From positions 1 to 49,723 of the forward strand of contig JANQSY010000032.1 of assembly GCA_028279065.1 (NCBI GenBank): a stretch of DNA of 49,723 bases, in the 5' to 3' direction. Positions 8,585-17,985 of this stretch are shown here, piece by piece. Below the pieces are notes generated by a model that did not search any database, had not been told where the DNA came from, and worked only from the letters and a program-made list of their open reading frames with translations. A program made the position numbers and the translations under genes. Every line of letters begins with the position of its first letter. The stretch's first letter is position 1. This stretch comes from Cytophagales bacterium. Lineage in GTDB: Bacteria; Bacteroidota; Bacteroidia; Cytophagales; CCMP332.

Positions 8585-9655
8585 ATGAAAACAATCGATA
8601 GATCAAAACCGGTAATGGTTACAGGAGCAAACGGATATGTTGCTTCCTGGCTTGTGAAAAAGCTGTTGGACGAGGGACTGACTGTACATGCGGCAGTTCG
8701 AAACCCGGAAAAGACCGAAAAGATCGAACATTTGATCAAAGCGGCAGAAGGTTCTTCCGGAACTATCAAGTTCTTCAAGGGCGACCTATTGACCCCCGGC
8801 TCCTACAAAGAGGCCATGGAAGAATGCGAATTGGTCTATCATACCGCATCTCCCTTCACCATTGATGTAAAGGATCCGCAAAAGGACCTGATCGATCCTG
8901 CGGTCAAGGGAACATCCAATGTTCTTGATGCTGCAAATGAAGTCGACTCCGTGAAAAGGGTGGTGGTAACCAGCAGTTGTGCTGCGATATATACCGACGC
9001 GATTGACACGGTAAATGCACCGGGAGGTCAGCTAACCGAAGAGGTTTGGAATACCACTGCTTCAATGGATTATCAACCCTACTCGCTTTCCAAGACTCAG
9101 GCAGAAAAAATGGCATGGACAATGGTCAAAGAGCAAGATCGTTGGGATCTGGTCGTGATGAACCCTCCTGGGGTTTTTGGGCCACCGATGAATCCCAAAA
9201 ACACCACCTCTGAAAGCCTGAATATTCTAAAGATGTTGGGGGGTGGAGATCTGAAAATGGGCGCCCCAAGGATGGGTGTAGGATTAGTGGATGTCAGGGA
9301 TCTGGCTGTTGCTCATTTCAAGGCTGGATTTACACCTGAAGCACATGGAAGATACATTACAAGCGGGCACAATACCGACTTTCTTGAAATGGGAAAGGTG
9401 CTACTGGAAAAGTATGGAGACAACTACCCCCTTCCTAAAAAGGCACTTCCAAAATGGCTCTTGATGTTGGTAGGACCAATGACCAATAAACTTTTCACCA
9501 GGAGGTTTATCCGGAACAATGTGAATGTTCCATGGAAGGCAGACAATTCTAAGGTCAAAGCAGAGCTTGGAATGGAATTCAGGCCACTCAAGGAAACGAT
9601 GGAGGATTCTTTCCAGGTTTTGGTGGATGCAGGGATCCTAAACCCGAAGAAGTAG
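8585..9655 (+). CDS. Extended SDR: dihydroflavonol-4-reductase-like NAD(P)-dependent reductase/epimerase
   Basis: 356 residues from the ATG at 8585; an upstream TTG at 8546 would add 13 unlikely residues. It has the nucleotide-binding TGANGYVAS motif (about 13-21), the strand VVTSSCAAI, and the catalytic pair YSLSK, i.e. the YxxxK of short-chain dehydrogenases. VMNPPGVFGP is the conserved post-catalytic segment of the DFR/cinnamoyl-CoA reductase group. Bacterial members usually reduce aldehydes or ketones of unknown identity. Nothing in the neighbourhood fixes a pathway. Confidence 0.85.
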   Translation: MKTIDRSKPVMVTGANGYVASWLVKKLLDEGLTVHAAVRNPEKTEKIEHLIKAAEGSSGTIKFFKGDLLTPGSYKEAMEECELVYHTASPFTIDVKDPQKDLIDPAVKGTSNVLDAANEVDSVKRVVVTSSCAAIYTDAIDTVNAPGGQLTEEVWNTTASMDYQPYSLSKTQAEKMAWTMVKEQDRWDLVVMNPPGVFGPPMNPKNTTSESLNILKMLGGGDLKMGAPRMGVGLVDVRDLAVAHFKAGFTPEAHGRYITSGHNTDFLEMGKVLLEKYGDNYPLPKKALPKWLLMLVGPMTNKLFTRRFIRNNVNVPWKADNSKVKAELGMEFRPLKETMEDSFQVLVDAGILNPKK

Positions 9656-9732
9656 CCAGTTGAAGCTTGAAGTTTTTTAGATGCAACGGTTTATCCCGTA
9701 TTTGCATCTAAGAGAGAAAGCTTACAACTCAA

Positions 9733-10398
9733 ATGAATTCCATTGTTCTGGCTGTGCACATTCTGTTTGGAACCATAGCGATCCTATCAGGTTTCGTAGC
9801 ACTTATTCCTAGAAAGGGGGGAAGATGGCATATTCTAATTGGTAAGGTCTTTTTCATTTCTATGATTGGGATGGCAGGGGCAGCAAGCCTTCTGGCGATT
9901 TTTTCGGTTCAGGAGGAGATCAACGCCGCCATTGGACTGTTTACAATCTACCTTCTTTTAACGGCCAGGTTTGCAGCCTCAAATAGGAAGGGGATAGTAG
10001 GTCCCAAAGAAAAAATATCCGCCCTTGCGGGAGCTTTGATTCTGATTGCCTTCACTTTTCTTTCCATTGATGCCTACCAAAGTAGAAAAACCGCAATTGA
10101 CGGGGTATATGTAGAGGCATTCTATGTATATACCATCATCAGCGCTTTGGCATTTGCCCTGGATCTAAGGGTATTGATCAAGGGCAAACTTATTGGGCGC
10201 CAACGTATCGCCAGACATGTATGGCGCATGGTGCTGGCACTCTTTATTGCATCTGGTTCGCTGTTTCTCGGCCAACCCCAGGTATTTCCTGAAGCGATTC
10301 GAACCTCAGGGGCGTTGAATGTTCCGGTCTTGCTGGTTGTTTTAGTACTGTTTTTTTGGTTGATCCGGGTTTATATAGGGAGGCGATTTTCCTATTAA
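9733..10398 (+). CDS. DUF2306-like integral membrane protein
   Basis: 221 residues with about six to seven hydrophobic helices. The opening HILFGTIAILSGFVAL, then a G.WH...GK.FF segment, and later R.HVWRM with polar residues in the middle of the membrane, are the hallmark of DUF2306-type predicted membrane proteins, which may bind heme or a lipid. No experimental role is known to me. The gene ends 1 bp before the oppositely oriented bestrophin gene, so the two transcripts converge with no room for a separate terminator. Confidence 0.7.
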   Translation: MNSIVLAVHILFGTIAILSGFVALIPRKGGRWHILIGKVFFISMIGMAGAASLLAIFSVQEEINAAIGLFTIYLLLTARFAASNRKGIVGPKEKISALAGALILIAFTFLSIDAYQSRKTAIDGVYVEAFYVYTIISALAFALDLRVLIKGKLIGRQRIARHVWRMVLALFIASGSLFLGQPQVFPEAIRTSGALNVPVLLVVLVLFFWLIRVYIGRRFSY

Positions 10399-10399
10399 T

Positions 10400-11455
10400 T
10401 CAAAACTGGACGTGGTGCTGAACCTCAAACTGTTTGGGGATCTCCTCTTTTTTCTCGCCTAAATTCTGCCGGAGATCGATCTCTATACCCCGGGCAATAG
10501 TTGAAATGGGAACATCATTGGAAGTCCCTTCAAAAGGGTTTTCTCCTGTTCTCCCGATCCGTTCCATGGTATGGAAGACCCATCCAACAGCGGTGTAGAA
10601 CGGAATGGACAGCCAGACAAAGTACTTCGAAACAGTAGGGTAAGTCTCCTTCAGGCTTTCCCCGATCTCAGCAAATTGAGGCACCATGGCCATAGGAAGA
10701 AATAGGAGAAGCATCCACATAAAAAAGTGGTTGATGGTTGCATATTGGCGGGGGTAGGGGAAATTCTTGATCCTTTCGGATTGTCCTTGGAGGGTGAACA
10801 GGTCCTTCAAGACTCCTTCCAACTCAAGAAAGGAGAATTCCCAGATATGACCCTTATCCTTGAGGCTGCGAATATGCCTGGATTGTTGGTATAAGATGGC
10901 GGTTTGTTTATTGTCCTTGGACAAAATATCCTTGAGATCCTCAGCTGAAAGGTAGGGCTTCAGGTCATCCTCAAGGCTGGCATCTCTTTCAGGAGGTGTC
11001 AATTGCCATTCCTGATTGGTCTTATGCCGGTGAGTCACCTCCCAAGGGCGCTGGGCCCTCATAGCATGGCGTAGAGCTGTCATCCAGGCGATATGTCTGT
11101 AAGTGATCTTCCGCGCCTCTTCCTTTATTTGATCAGGACTAAGACTTTCATTAGCATGCTCATTGCCGATCATGTCCTGGATCCACATTCCAAGAGTTCT
11201 TGATGTATTGACAATACCTCCCCAGATCTTTCTTGATTCCCATATCCGGCCATAGACAGAATTGTTCTGAAAACCAATCACAAAGGCTACCGCAGTACCG
11301 ATCAGGGCCAATGGGGTCCATGGTATCTTGAGCCAGTCCAGGGGAAGAAAAAAGTAGGCAGCCACCCATACAGTAATGATCCCTATGAATTGGAGGGTGT
11401 CAAACCGGGTCCAGGCTGCAACTTCAATGGCTGAATATATCCTTCTGGTATACAT
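10400..11455 (-). CDS. Bestrophin-family (UPF0187) anion channel
   Basis: 351 residues. The N-terminal MYTRRIYSAIEVAAW, WLKIPWTPLALIGTAVAF and FQNNSVYGRIWESRKIWGG segments are classical bacterial bestrophin signatures: the first transmembrane helix, the neck residues and the NN.ayaRwwEaR-like motif. A second membrane pair lies near residues 235-295, with FYTAVGWVFHTMERIG and the conserved ENPFEG after it. Bestrophins form pentameric channels; bacterial homologs can conduct anions or sodium. A truncated, non-identical relative occurs at 49452-49610. No operon partner is apparent. Confidence 0.9.
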   Translation of the reverse strand: MYTRRIYSAIEVAAWTRFDTLQFIGIITVWVAAYFFLPLDWLKIPWTPLALIGTAVAFVIGFQNNSVYGRIWESRKIWGGIVNTSRTLGMWIQDMIGNEHANESLSPDQIKEEARKITYRHIAWMTALRHAMRAQRPWEVTHRHKTNQEWQLTPPERDASLEDDLKPYLSAEDLKDILSKDNKQTAILYQQSRHIRSLKDKGHIWEFSFLELEGVLKDLFTLQGQSERIKNFPYPRQYATINHFFMWMLLLFLPMAMVPQFAEIGESLKETYPTVSKYFVWLSIPFYTAVGWVFHTMERIGRTGENPFEGTSNDVPISTIARGIEIDLRQNLGEKKEEIPKQFEVQHHVQF

Positions 11456-11698
11456 GGATCTTGATTGTGATTGATTTCAATTAAGTAAAAATCAAAAAAA
11501 GAGGAACAAGTTCACCGAAATCGCTCGCATAAAGTTGAATTGTATCAGTTTCCGGGGGCCACCCTTCAGAGGTATAGAATGCATTAAAAACGGAAGAGTA
11601 AAACAATCAAAAAGGAACTCAGAAATTGGAATACAACTCAACTAAAAGTAAGACATGCTGATTCCATTTCATTGAAAAGTGTTCACATACCCTATGGA

Positions 11699-12283
11699 TC
11701 AAGGCATGGTCGATCCTCCCAATTGTTTGATCTCCAGGGCGTTGTAATAAAGTCCCATTAGCATCCAGATCAATCCACTATAGGTGATCACCTTTAGGTT
11801 TCTTGTCACCAAGCATAATAGCAATAGCAGGGTCATGACAGGTGCATACGAAAGATAAACCCAGGAGATTTCTCTGACACCCGTAACATGCTTTGCATAG
11901 GTATCGGCCCAGTCCATCAGGGCAACAACCAGGATAAGGCTAAATAGCCAGACCCTATTGTCCTGAAAGTACTTTTTAAAATCAAAGTCCTCGCTCATTT
12001 CTTCCGGATACATAACAGCAGCGATCAAATAGATAGCCACGGCATAGACCATCAAAAACAGGAAAAGGCCAAATGTCCATACTTCCAATATGCTCCAGGC
12101 AAAAAAAGTCCACCAAATGGAGAGGAGGTACAAAAAGATGTTCAAGGTCCAAATGGCATGTCCCAAGTAAAAGTTGATCCGCCCACGATGGCGAATAATA
12201 TGAGCTACCCCGATCAGGATGTGGATCACTGCCAACCCGAGAATAATGGAAAAGAAGACTGCTATATACTCGAACTTATTCAT
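11699..12283 (-). CDS. Hypothetical six-helix membrane protein
   Basis: 194 residues, almost entirely hydrophobic, with about six helices: EYIAVFFSIILGLAVIHILI at the start, paired aromatic-rich helices around 45-85, and WVYLSYAPVMTLLLLLCLV near 142-160. Short polar loops such as RHRGRINF separate them. I do not recognise a named family with confidence. The start ATG is preceded by an AT-rich leader, and the upstream region is shared divergently with the S41-like peptidase gene. Confidence 0.7.
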   Translation of the reverse strand: MNKFEYIAVFFSIILGLAVIHILIGVAHIIRHRGRINFYLGHAIWTLNIFLYLLSIWWTFFAWSILEVWTFGLFLFLMVYAVAIYLIAAVMYPEEMSEDFDFKKYFQDNRVWLFSLILVVALMDWADTYAKHVTGVREISWVYLSYAPVMTLLLLLCLVTRNLKVITYSGLIWMLMGLYYNALEIKQLGGSTMP

Positions 12284-12409
12284 AGCGGATAGGGGTGATC
12301 CTATATCCGAATATCACAAAATTTTCGATCTCCCAAAGCATTATTCCTTCTGAAGCGCAACCTTCCTGGAGAATATATTGAAGAAAATGACCGTTCACAT
12401 AAAAACTAC

Positions 12410-12450
12410 AATTAAGTCTTATATATTTAAACTACATTTAGGACTTAATT
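12410..12450. promoter_or_regulatory. Near-perfect inverted repeat upstream of the S41-like peptidase gene
   Basis: Arm AATTAAGTCTTA (12410-12421) is the reverse complement of TAGGACTTAATT (12439-12450) at 11 of 12 positions, with a 17-base AT-rich spacer. The outer nine pairs are perfect. It ends 23 bases before the ATG at 12474 and lies between two divergent genes. It could be a dyad operator or a leader stem-loop; the sequence alone does not say which. Confidence 0.6.
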
Positions 12451-12473
12451 AGATATCTCCAAGCAGCACTAGT

Positions 12474-14045
12474 ATGGAAAACGGAAGAAAGCACATCATG
12501 AAGCACCAAAAATGCCTTTATAAGCAAAAGCTTCTGTTGTACCTGATCATTCAGGGGTTTGCCTTGTCTAACATTTTTACCGCCGAAGCCCAGGATGGAA
12601 AGCCGGACGAAATAAAGTTCCCCGTGCTGACCAGCGAAGAGATGCTTGCCGATTTCGATAGTTATATCGAGACGGTTGTAAACTTCAGCCCGCAGACTCC
12701 TGTCAGGAAGGCAGTTACGGGGATCGATCCTATTGCTGAGTTAAAAAAGATGCGATCCCGGATCTCACAAATTGAATCGACCGAGGAATTTGCAATGTTG
12801 ATCCAATCGGCTATTACCGTTTTGCAGGACGGGCATTCAAGCTTGCTTTGGCCCAAAGGATATCCTCCGGATGAATTGAAGGAATTAGGTATTTCTAATG
12901 AAGCCATTGAACTCTTTCCATCGTACTACGCCCTGAGGAAATCCAAACAGGAACAGAAGAAGTTTAATCTAAAACTCAAGTACATTGAGGGCGAGTATTA
13001 CAGCATCGCTCCTTTTACGCACGAGGGTAATCGTTATGAAGCAGGGTGGAGGCTTACTGAAATTAACGGCCACAGTGCCAAGGTTTTCATCGGCGACCTT
13101 TACCCTTATCTGACAAGGATGCGCTGGGACTACTCGAACAAGAGATATTATTCGGAACAATTCTATAAAGCTTTCAACCTATCTCCCGATCAAGTAATGG
13201 AACTGAAATTTGCCGATGAAAATGGGAAGGTTCTGGCAGGTGAGTTTAAACTGGATGAGGAGTTGGAATACGAACAGGTTGATGATGAGATTAAAAAAGT
13301 CAAGAAAGTAGAATACTTTTCCAATGAGCAAATTCTCTATGTACGCATTCCAAAAATGAATTTGGATCACGTGGATTTTTATCCGACCCAAATAAGATCC
13401 AAGGCTTCAGGCAAACCACTAAAAAAAGTCATTATCGACATCCGCGATAATCCAGGTGGTACTGACAATGTTTGGGTTAAAGTTCTTACCGCCATCATCA
13501 ACAGGCCAATCGATTTTGAGTTGCTTCTCCTGGCAAATCCATCACAAGAAATGAAGGAAGCGTTTCCGCAAGATTCTGAGAGCTGGGAATCCTTCCATGT
13601 TCCATTTTTGGACAACTACGAATACGCGGTCTTTGCCTCGGGCGACAGACAAATTGAACCTTCTGACAGCTCCTTAAACTTCGATGGTAAAATTTATCTG
13701 CTTCAAAACGAAGGAATATACTCTTCAGCAGGCGCCATGGCTGCGATTGGTATGTTAGCGGACAACATTTTTACCGTTGGACAAAGCACAGGATGGCTGC
13801 TGGGCCGAGGTATCAACCCAATTGTTTTCGAACTACCACACTCAAAGATCCTTTACCGAATAGAGCCTGTTATTGATTTCCAGAATGCTGAAAGCGCTGA
13901 AGACGTATACCATGACAAAGTGGAAATTCCCGTTTCATTGACCATTGAACAGTATCTCGAAAGAAGCTATCACCAAGGTGATGTTTTTGGAAGGGAGTTT
14001 TTATTTGATCGTGACCCGGTTTTCATTAAAGCACTTAAGGATTAA
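12474..14045 (+). CDS. Secreted S41-family (C-terminal processing-type) peptidase
   Basis: 523 residues; a second ATG at 12498 gives a more typical signal peptide (hydrophobic LLLYLIIQGFALSNIF, cleavage near AEA). The family features are the helical N-terminal cap with the LQDGHSSL motif, the strand IIDIRDNPGGTDN and a catalytic-region segment GIYSSAGAMAAIG, with the nucleophile expected at Ser417 or Ser418. S41 peptidases clip C-termini of exported proteins; this one is in the interphotoreceptor/tricorn-like subgroup often secreted by Bacteroidota. I see no clear PDZ domain. The long dyad directly upstream may control it. Confidence 0.85.
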   Translation: MENGRKHIMKHQKCLYKQKLLLYLIIQGFALSNIFTAEAQDGKPDEIKFPVLTSEEMLADFDSYIETVVNFSPQTPVRKAVTGIDPIAELKKMRSRISQIESTEEFAMLIQSAITVLQDGHSSLLWPKGYPPDELKELGISNEAIELFPSYYALRKSKQEQKKFNLKLKYIEGEYYSIAPFTHEGNRYEAGWRLTEINGHSAKVFIGDLYPYLTRMRWDYSNKRYYSEQFYKAFNLSPDQVMELKFADENGKVLAGEFKLDEELEYEQVDDEIKKVKKVEYFSNEQILYVRIPKMNLDHVDFYPTQIRSKASGKPLKKVIIDIRDNPGGTDNVWVKVLTAIINRPIDFELLLLANPSQEMKEAFPQDSESWESFHVPFLDNYEYAVFASGDRQIEPSDSSLNFDGKIYLLQNEGIYSSAGAMAAIGMLADNIFTVGQSTGWLLGRGINPIVFELPHSKILYRIEPVIDFQNAESAEDVYHDKVEIPVSLTIEQYLERSYHQGDVFGREFLFDRDPVFIKALKD

Positions 14046-14230
14046 GATGTGGATTTTCTTGCTTCAGGGTCGATCTGCAATTTCCATTTTTTGTATATCG
14101 TTCCGGATTGTGATAGCAAGTCAGAGTTAAACTCAATGATTGACTTTCAAAATAACTATTCTAACAAAGTGTGCTCATGACAACATCAGCAAAAGCTGGT
14201 TATGCTATATGCACCTAACCGTTAAAAATT

Positions 14231-14575
14231 ATGGGAAAATATTCAATGGGGGAGTTTGAGGAGATCGTAATGCTGACAGTCGCTGTGCTGTACGATGAGG
14301 CCTATGGGATCAGCATCAAGAATGAGATCGAAGAAAGGGTGGGGCGCAAGGTCAGTGTTGGAGCCATGCGAACCGCTCTTTCAAGACTTGAAAAGAAAGG
14401 ATTCCTAAGCTCAAACCTTGGTGAAGCCACTGCGGTAAGAGGAGGGAAACGAAAAAGGTATTACAAGGTCACCCCTTATGGGCAAAAAGCCCTGGCCAAG
14501 ACCATGGAGGTCAGAAAGCAGCTTTGGGAGGCAATCCCAAAGGTCGCATGGGATATCAAGCTTCAATATGCCTGA
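14231..14575 (+). CDS. PadR-family transcriptional regulator 1
   Basis: 114 residues forming a winged helix: EEIVMLTVAVLYDEAYG, the recognition region VSVGAMRTALSRLEKKGFL, and the wing GKRKRYYKVTPYG, all characteristic of PadR. PadR proteins are usually repressors of a linked transporter gene. Its stop overlaps the start of the permease gene by 8 bp, so the two are translationally coupled and the permease is the obvious regulatory target. The C-terminal helix is short, as in subfamily 2 PadR proteins. Confidence 0.9.
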   Translation: MGKYSMGEFEEIVMLTVAVLYDEAYGISIKNEIEERVGRKVSVGAMRTALSRLEKKGFLSSNLGEATAVRGGKRKRYYKVTPYGQKALAKTMEVRKQLWEAIPKVAWDIKLQYA

Positions 14576-17171
14576 ACCCCAAAACCATAGACCACCCTCT
14601 TGGGCAAGAAGATTCCTGAAATGGTTTTGCGATCCGGCTATGATCGAAGACCTGGAAGGAGACCTCAATGAACTATTTAATGAACGAAGCAAAACAAACC
14701 CGAAATCTGCCCGAAGGGCCTATATGATGGACGTCCTTAAACTTTTCAGACCTGGGATCATTAGAAATCTTTCCTTCAATAATCAGCTTTCCCATCCGGG
14801 AATGATAAAAAATTACTGGATCACTTCTCTCAGGCACGCCGTTAAGCATAAATCATACACCCTGATCAACATCCTTGGGCTCGTAGTGGGACTGTCCTCA
14901 AGTCTAATGATCAACCTTTGGGTAAACGACGAACTCGCAATGGACCGGTTCCATAGCAAAGGTGATCGGCTTTATGCCGTCTACCGAAACATGGTTCAAA
15001 GCAGTGGCGAGATCAATACCACCAAGGCCGTTCCTCAGCCTCTTCATGCTGTGCTGGAGGAAGAGTATCCTGAAGTTGAAAGGGTTGTGATGATGAGTTG
15101 GTCTTTCGAAAGCCTTATCGAATCAGGAGAGAAAAAGGAATTCGAAACAGGCCGTATGGTGACCAAGGATTTCTTTGAACTATTCAGCTATCCTATAGTG
15201 AAGGGAAATAGAAGAACCGCCCTGTTAAACCCAACTAACATTTTGATCTCTGAAAGGCTTGCTACAAAGTATTTCGGCCCTTCTTGGGCAACTTTGGACA
15301 GTCTGATCGGAAGCAGGATCACTTTGGACAATGAGGAGGCCTTTCAGGTAGCAGGGGTATTTGAGACTCCGGGAACCAATTCAAGCTGGAAGTTTGATTT
15401 TTTGCTTCCGGCTCAACAATACATCAAGGATAACGAATGGATAAGGAGCTGGTATAATGGAGGGTTTAGGATGTACCTGACCCTAAATGACCCGGGACAA
15501 TTTGAAGCGGTAAGCCAAAGGATACGATCCGAGGTCAACGATCACACTGAAAGCGAAGCTGATGAACCCATCATAATGCAAAAATTTTCGAATCGCTATC
15601 TGTTTGGAACGTTTGAAAATGGAGTGCCCGTGTCCGGAAGAATGGAATATGTCAGGATTCTCAGGTTCGTTTCAATCTTCCTGGTACTCATTTGCTCCAT
15701 CAATTTCCTCAATATTACCACGGCAAGATCGGGAGGAAGAGTAAAAGAAACAGGACTACGAAAAGTTCTTGGCTCTTATAAATCATCCCTTCGGTTTCAA
15801 TTCCTGATGGAAGCTTTCATGACGACCTCGGTTTCCGTACTCCTGGCCATACTCGTCGTAAAGCTTATACTGCCAGCTTTCATCAATATCACTGGTAGAG
15901 AGCTGTCCTTCAATCTACTGAAGGCAAACACATCAATTATTTTGATGGCATCACTGTTTATAATAAGCTTATTATCTGCCATTTACCCAATCTTTGTCCT
16001 GCCAAAACTTAATATCTCAGAATCTATAAAGGGGCAGGTCAAGTTTTCTTGGAAAACCCATGGCCTGAGAAAGGGATTGGTTGTTTTTCAGTTCGGCATT
16101 TCGATCTTTCTGATCATTAGCTCAATGGTCATCAGCAACCAGGTCGATTATATTATGAATAAGAATCTTGGGTTGGAAAGAGAGAACATCATCATGATAG
16201 ATCTTATGGATGGCGTACGGAACAAGTTGGGTGTTTACAGGGGAGAAGTAAGCCGAATACCCCAGGTAAGCTCTATGACCACAACCACTGGTAATCCTTT
16301 GAGCATCCGCCGCTCAACAGGAGGAGCAGAATGGGAAGGCAAAGAACCAAATGAGGTTCTTGAGACCTATGTTCTCATCGTAGGGGATGATTTTAAAAAA
16401 ACCCTTGACATCGAAATATTGGAAGGAAGGACATTCGATTCCAAAATGGGCCAGGACACCTCCAAATTCCTTATCAACGAAACGGCCAAAAGGTTGATGG
16501 GGCTTGAGAACCCCATAAATTCAAAATTCTCTGCCTATGGTATCGATGGCCATATAATCGGGGTTGTCAGGGATTTCCATATGGCCAGTCTTTATGATCC
16601 AATTGAACCACTGTTGATCATTTATGACCCAAACAGAACATCATTGGCACATATTAGGATCAAGGGGGATATTCAAAAAGCCTTGAATGATATCGAAAAT
16701 ATCCATGACAAAATGGAACCGGATTTCCCTTTCGAGTATCTGTTCATGGATCAAGAGTATGCAGCAGAATACAAGAATGAACTTATGATAAGCACCTTGG
16801 CCAAAGCATTTACCGTAATTTCAATCTTCCTAAGTTGCTTGGGACTGTTTGGCTTAAGTGCTTTTTCAGCCAGCCAAAGGACGCGGGAAATCGGCATACG
16901 GAAAGTTCTGGGGGCTAATATTCCGGGCATTATGTTCCGCCTTACCAAGGGATACCTTTCCCTGATTCTAGTTTCCTTGATCATAGCCATTCCACTTTCG
17001 TATTACTTTTCGAAAGACTGGTTGCAGAACTTTTCCTTTCGCACAAGCATTGGGGTCGAGATATTCATTTTTTCCGGTTTGGCAGCGATTTTGATCGGGG
17101 CATTAACTGTAAGTATTAAATCCTACCAGGCAGCTAATGCTAATCCTGTGGACAAGCTTAGAACAGAGTAG
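14568..17171 (+). CDS. MacB/FtsX-type ABC transporter permease 1
   Basis: 867 residues from the ATG at 14568 (an earlier ATG at 14478 lies inside the PadR gene). An N-terminal permease-prefix domain (ARRFLKWFCDPAMIEDLEGD) leads into a first helix near residue 105, a periplasmic MacB_PCD domain, an FtsX block of three helices (about 365-490), a second MacB_PCD and a second FtsX block (about 740-865). The REIGIRKVLGA and ETGLRKVLG signatures of FtsX permeases are present. No ATPase is encoded next to it; this family normally borrows a LolD/MacB-like ATPase. A substrate such as a peptide or lipid cannot be predicted. Confidence 0.9.
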   Translation: MPEPQNHRPPSWARRFLKWFCDPAMIEDLEGDLNELFNERSKTNPKSARRAYMMDVLKLFRPGIIRNLSFNNQLSHPGMIKNYWITSLRHAVKHKSYTLINILGLVVGLSSSLMINLWVNDELAMDRFHSKGDRLYAVYRNMVQSSGEINTTKAVPQPLHAVLEEEYPEVERVVMMSWSFESLIESGEKKEFETGRMVTKDFFELFSYPIVKGNRRTALLNPTNILISERLATKYFGPSWATLDSLIGSRITLDNEEAFQVAGVFETPGTNSSWKFDFLLPAQQYIKDNEWIRSWYNGGFRMYLTLNDPGQFEAVSQRIRSEVNDHTESEADEPIIMQKFSNRYLFGTFENGVPVSGRMEYVRILRFVSIFLVLICSINFLNITTARSGGRVKETGLRKVLGSYKSSLRFQFLMEAFMTTSVSVLLAILVVKLILPAFINITGRELSFNLLKANTSIILMASLFIISLLSAIYPIFVLPKLNISESIKGQVKFSWKTHGLRKGLVVFQFGISIFLIISSMVISNQVDYIMNKNLGLERENIIMIDLMDGVRNKLGVYRGEVSRIPQVSSMTTTTGNPLSIRRSTGGAEWEGKEPNEVLETYVLIVGDDFKKTLDIEILEGRTFDSKMGQDTSKFLINETAKRLMGLENPINSKFSAYGIDGHIIGVVRDFHMASLYDPIEPLLIIYDPNRTSLAHIRIKGDIQKALNDIENIHDKMEPDFPFEYLFMDQEYAAEYKNELMISTLAKAFTVISIFLSCLGLFGLSAFSASQRTREIGIRKVLGANIPGIMFRLTKGYLSLILVSLIIAIPLSYYFSKDWLQNFSFRTSIGVEIFIFSGLAAILIGALTVSIKSYQAANANPVDKLRTE

Positions 17172-17172
17172 G

Positions 17173-17985
17173 TCAGGTATTTCCCAGAGCGTAAATTTCT
17201 CCCTCAGCAACTGGAACGCCTCCTCTTTTTTCAAGGGTCACTACAAATGCATCGGCTTTTTCGGTTGGCTTCATTTTTTGCAGAGCAGTACTATCCTCAC
17301 CTACTTCGAATACCCCGGCATCTATGGCCTCTCCATCTACTATGGCCCATAACTGATACTGGAGCTCATCTGAGGGAATGTGCATATGATCCACCTGAAC
17401 GTAAACCTCCTTGCTGGTAGGATTCCAATAGACCAGAGTTAGTGCATCCGGCTTACCTTCAGCCTCGTGCATATGGACTATTTTGTTGTTAGGGTCCTTG
17501 ATTACCGCGTAGTAGGCCTTATTTGCTTCTTGCAACTGTTTTATCAGGGCCTGATCCTCTTCCGAAGCTGAACTGAGTTCCTGGTTTTGACTTAAGGCGC
17601 CCGAAAGCTGTTCGCTCAAGGAGTCAACCTGATTCATAGTATTGAAAAGCACGAAACTCAAAACCAGAACAATTGCGATGGAAGCCGCAACAGCATACTT
17701 CCAGACGCCAGCAGAGGCAGCCCTCATTTCAACAACGTTCTGCAACTCGTCAGCATCCGATAGGTCCTCAAGCTCAGCCAGAATTTTTTGCTTTAAACCT
17801 GTCGGAGGATTAACCCTATGGATTTCAGCATAAGCGTTCATGGAAACCGAAAGGCTTTCCAATTCCTCACGTATCTCAGGATAGATGCTCGCAATGCACT
17901 CCACCTCCCTGCGTTCCTGATCAGAGACGCTTCCAAGAACATAATTCTCAAGTATTCCTGACTGTATGTACTCCTTTACATTCAC
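17173..17985 (-). CDS. RskA-like anti-sigma factor
   Basis: 270 residues. The N-terminal cytoplasmic anti-sigma domain starts EYIQSGILENYVLGSVSDQE. A single membrane helix lies at about 96-115, then a coiled coil (116-160) and a periplasmic RskA domain with VYWNPTSKEVYVQVDHM and QYQLWAIVDGEAIDAGVF. It should hold the cognate ECF sigma factor inactive at the membrane. The start is a GTG placed immediately after the TAG of the sigma gene, with no in-frame ATG nearby. Its stop is one base from the convergent permease gene. Confidence 0.9.
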   Translation of the reverse strand: MNVKEYIQSGILENYVLGSVSDQERREVECIASIYPEIREELESLSVSMNAYAEIHRVNPPTGLKQKILAELEDLSDADELQNVVEMRAASAGVWKYAVAASIAIVLVLSFVLFNTMNQVDSLSEQLSGALSQNQELSSASEEDQALIKQLQEANKAYYAVIKDPNNKIVHMHEAEGKPDALTLVYWNPTSKEVYVQVDHMHIPSDELQYQLWAIVDGEAIDAGVFEVGEDSTALQKMKPTEKADAFVVTLEKRGGVPVAEGEIYALGNT

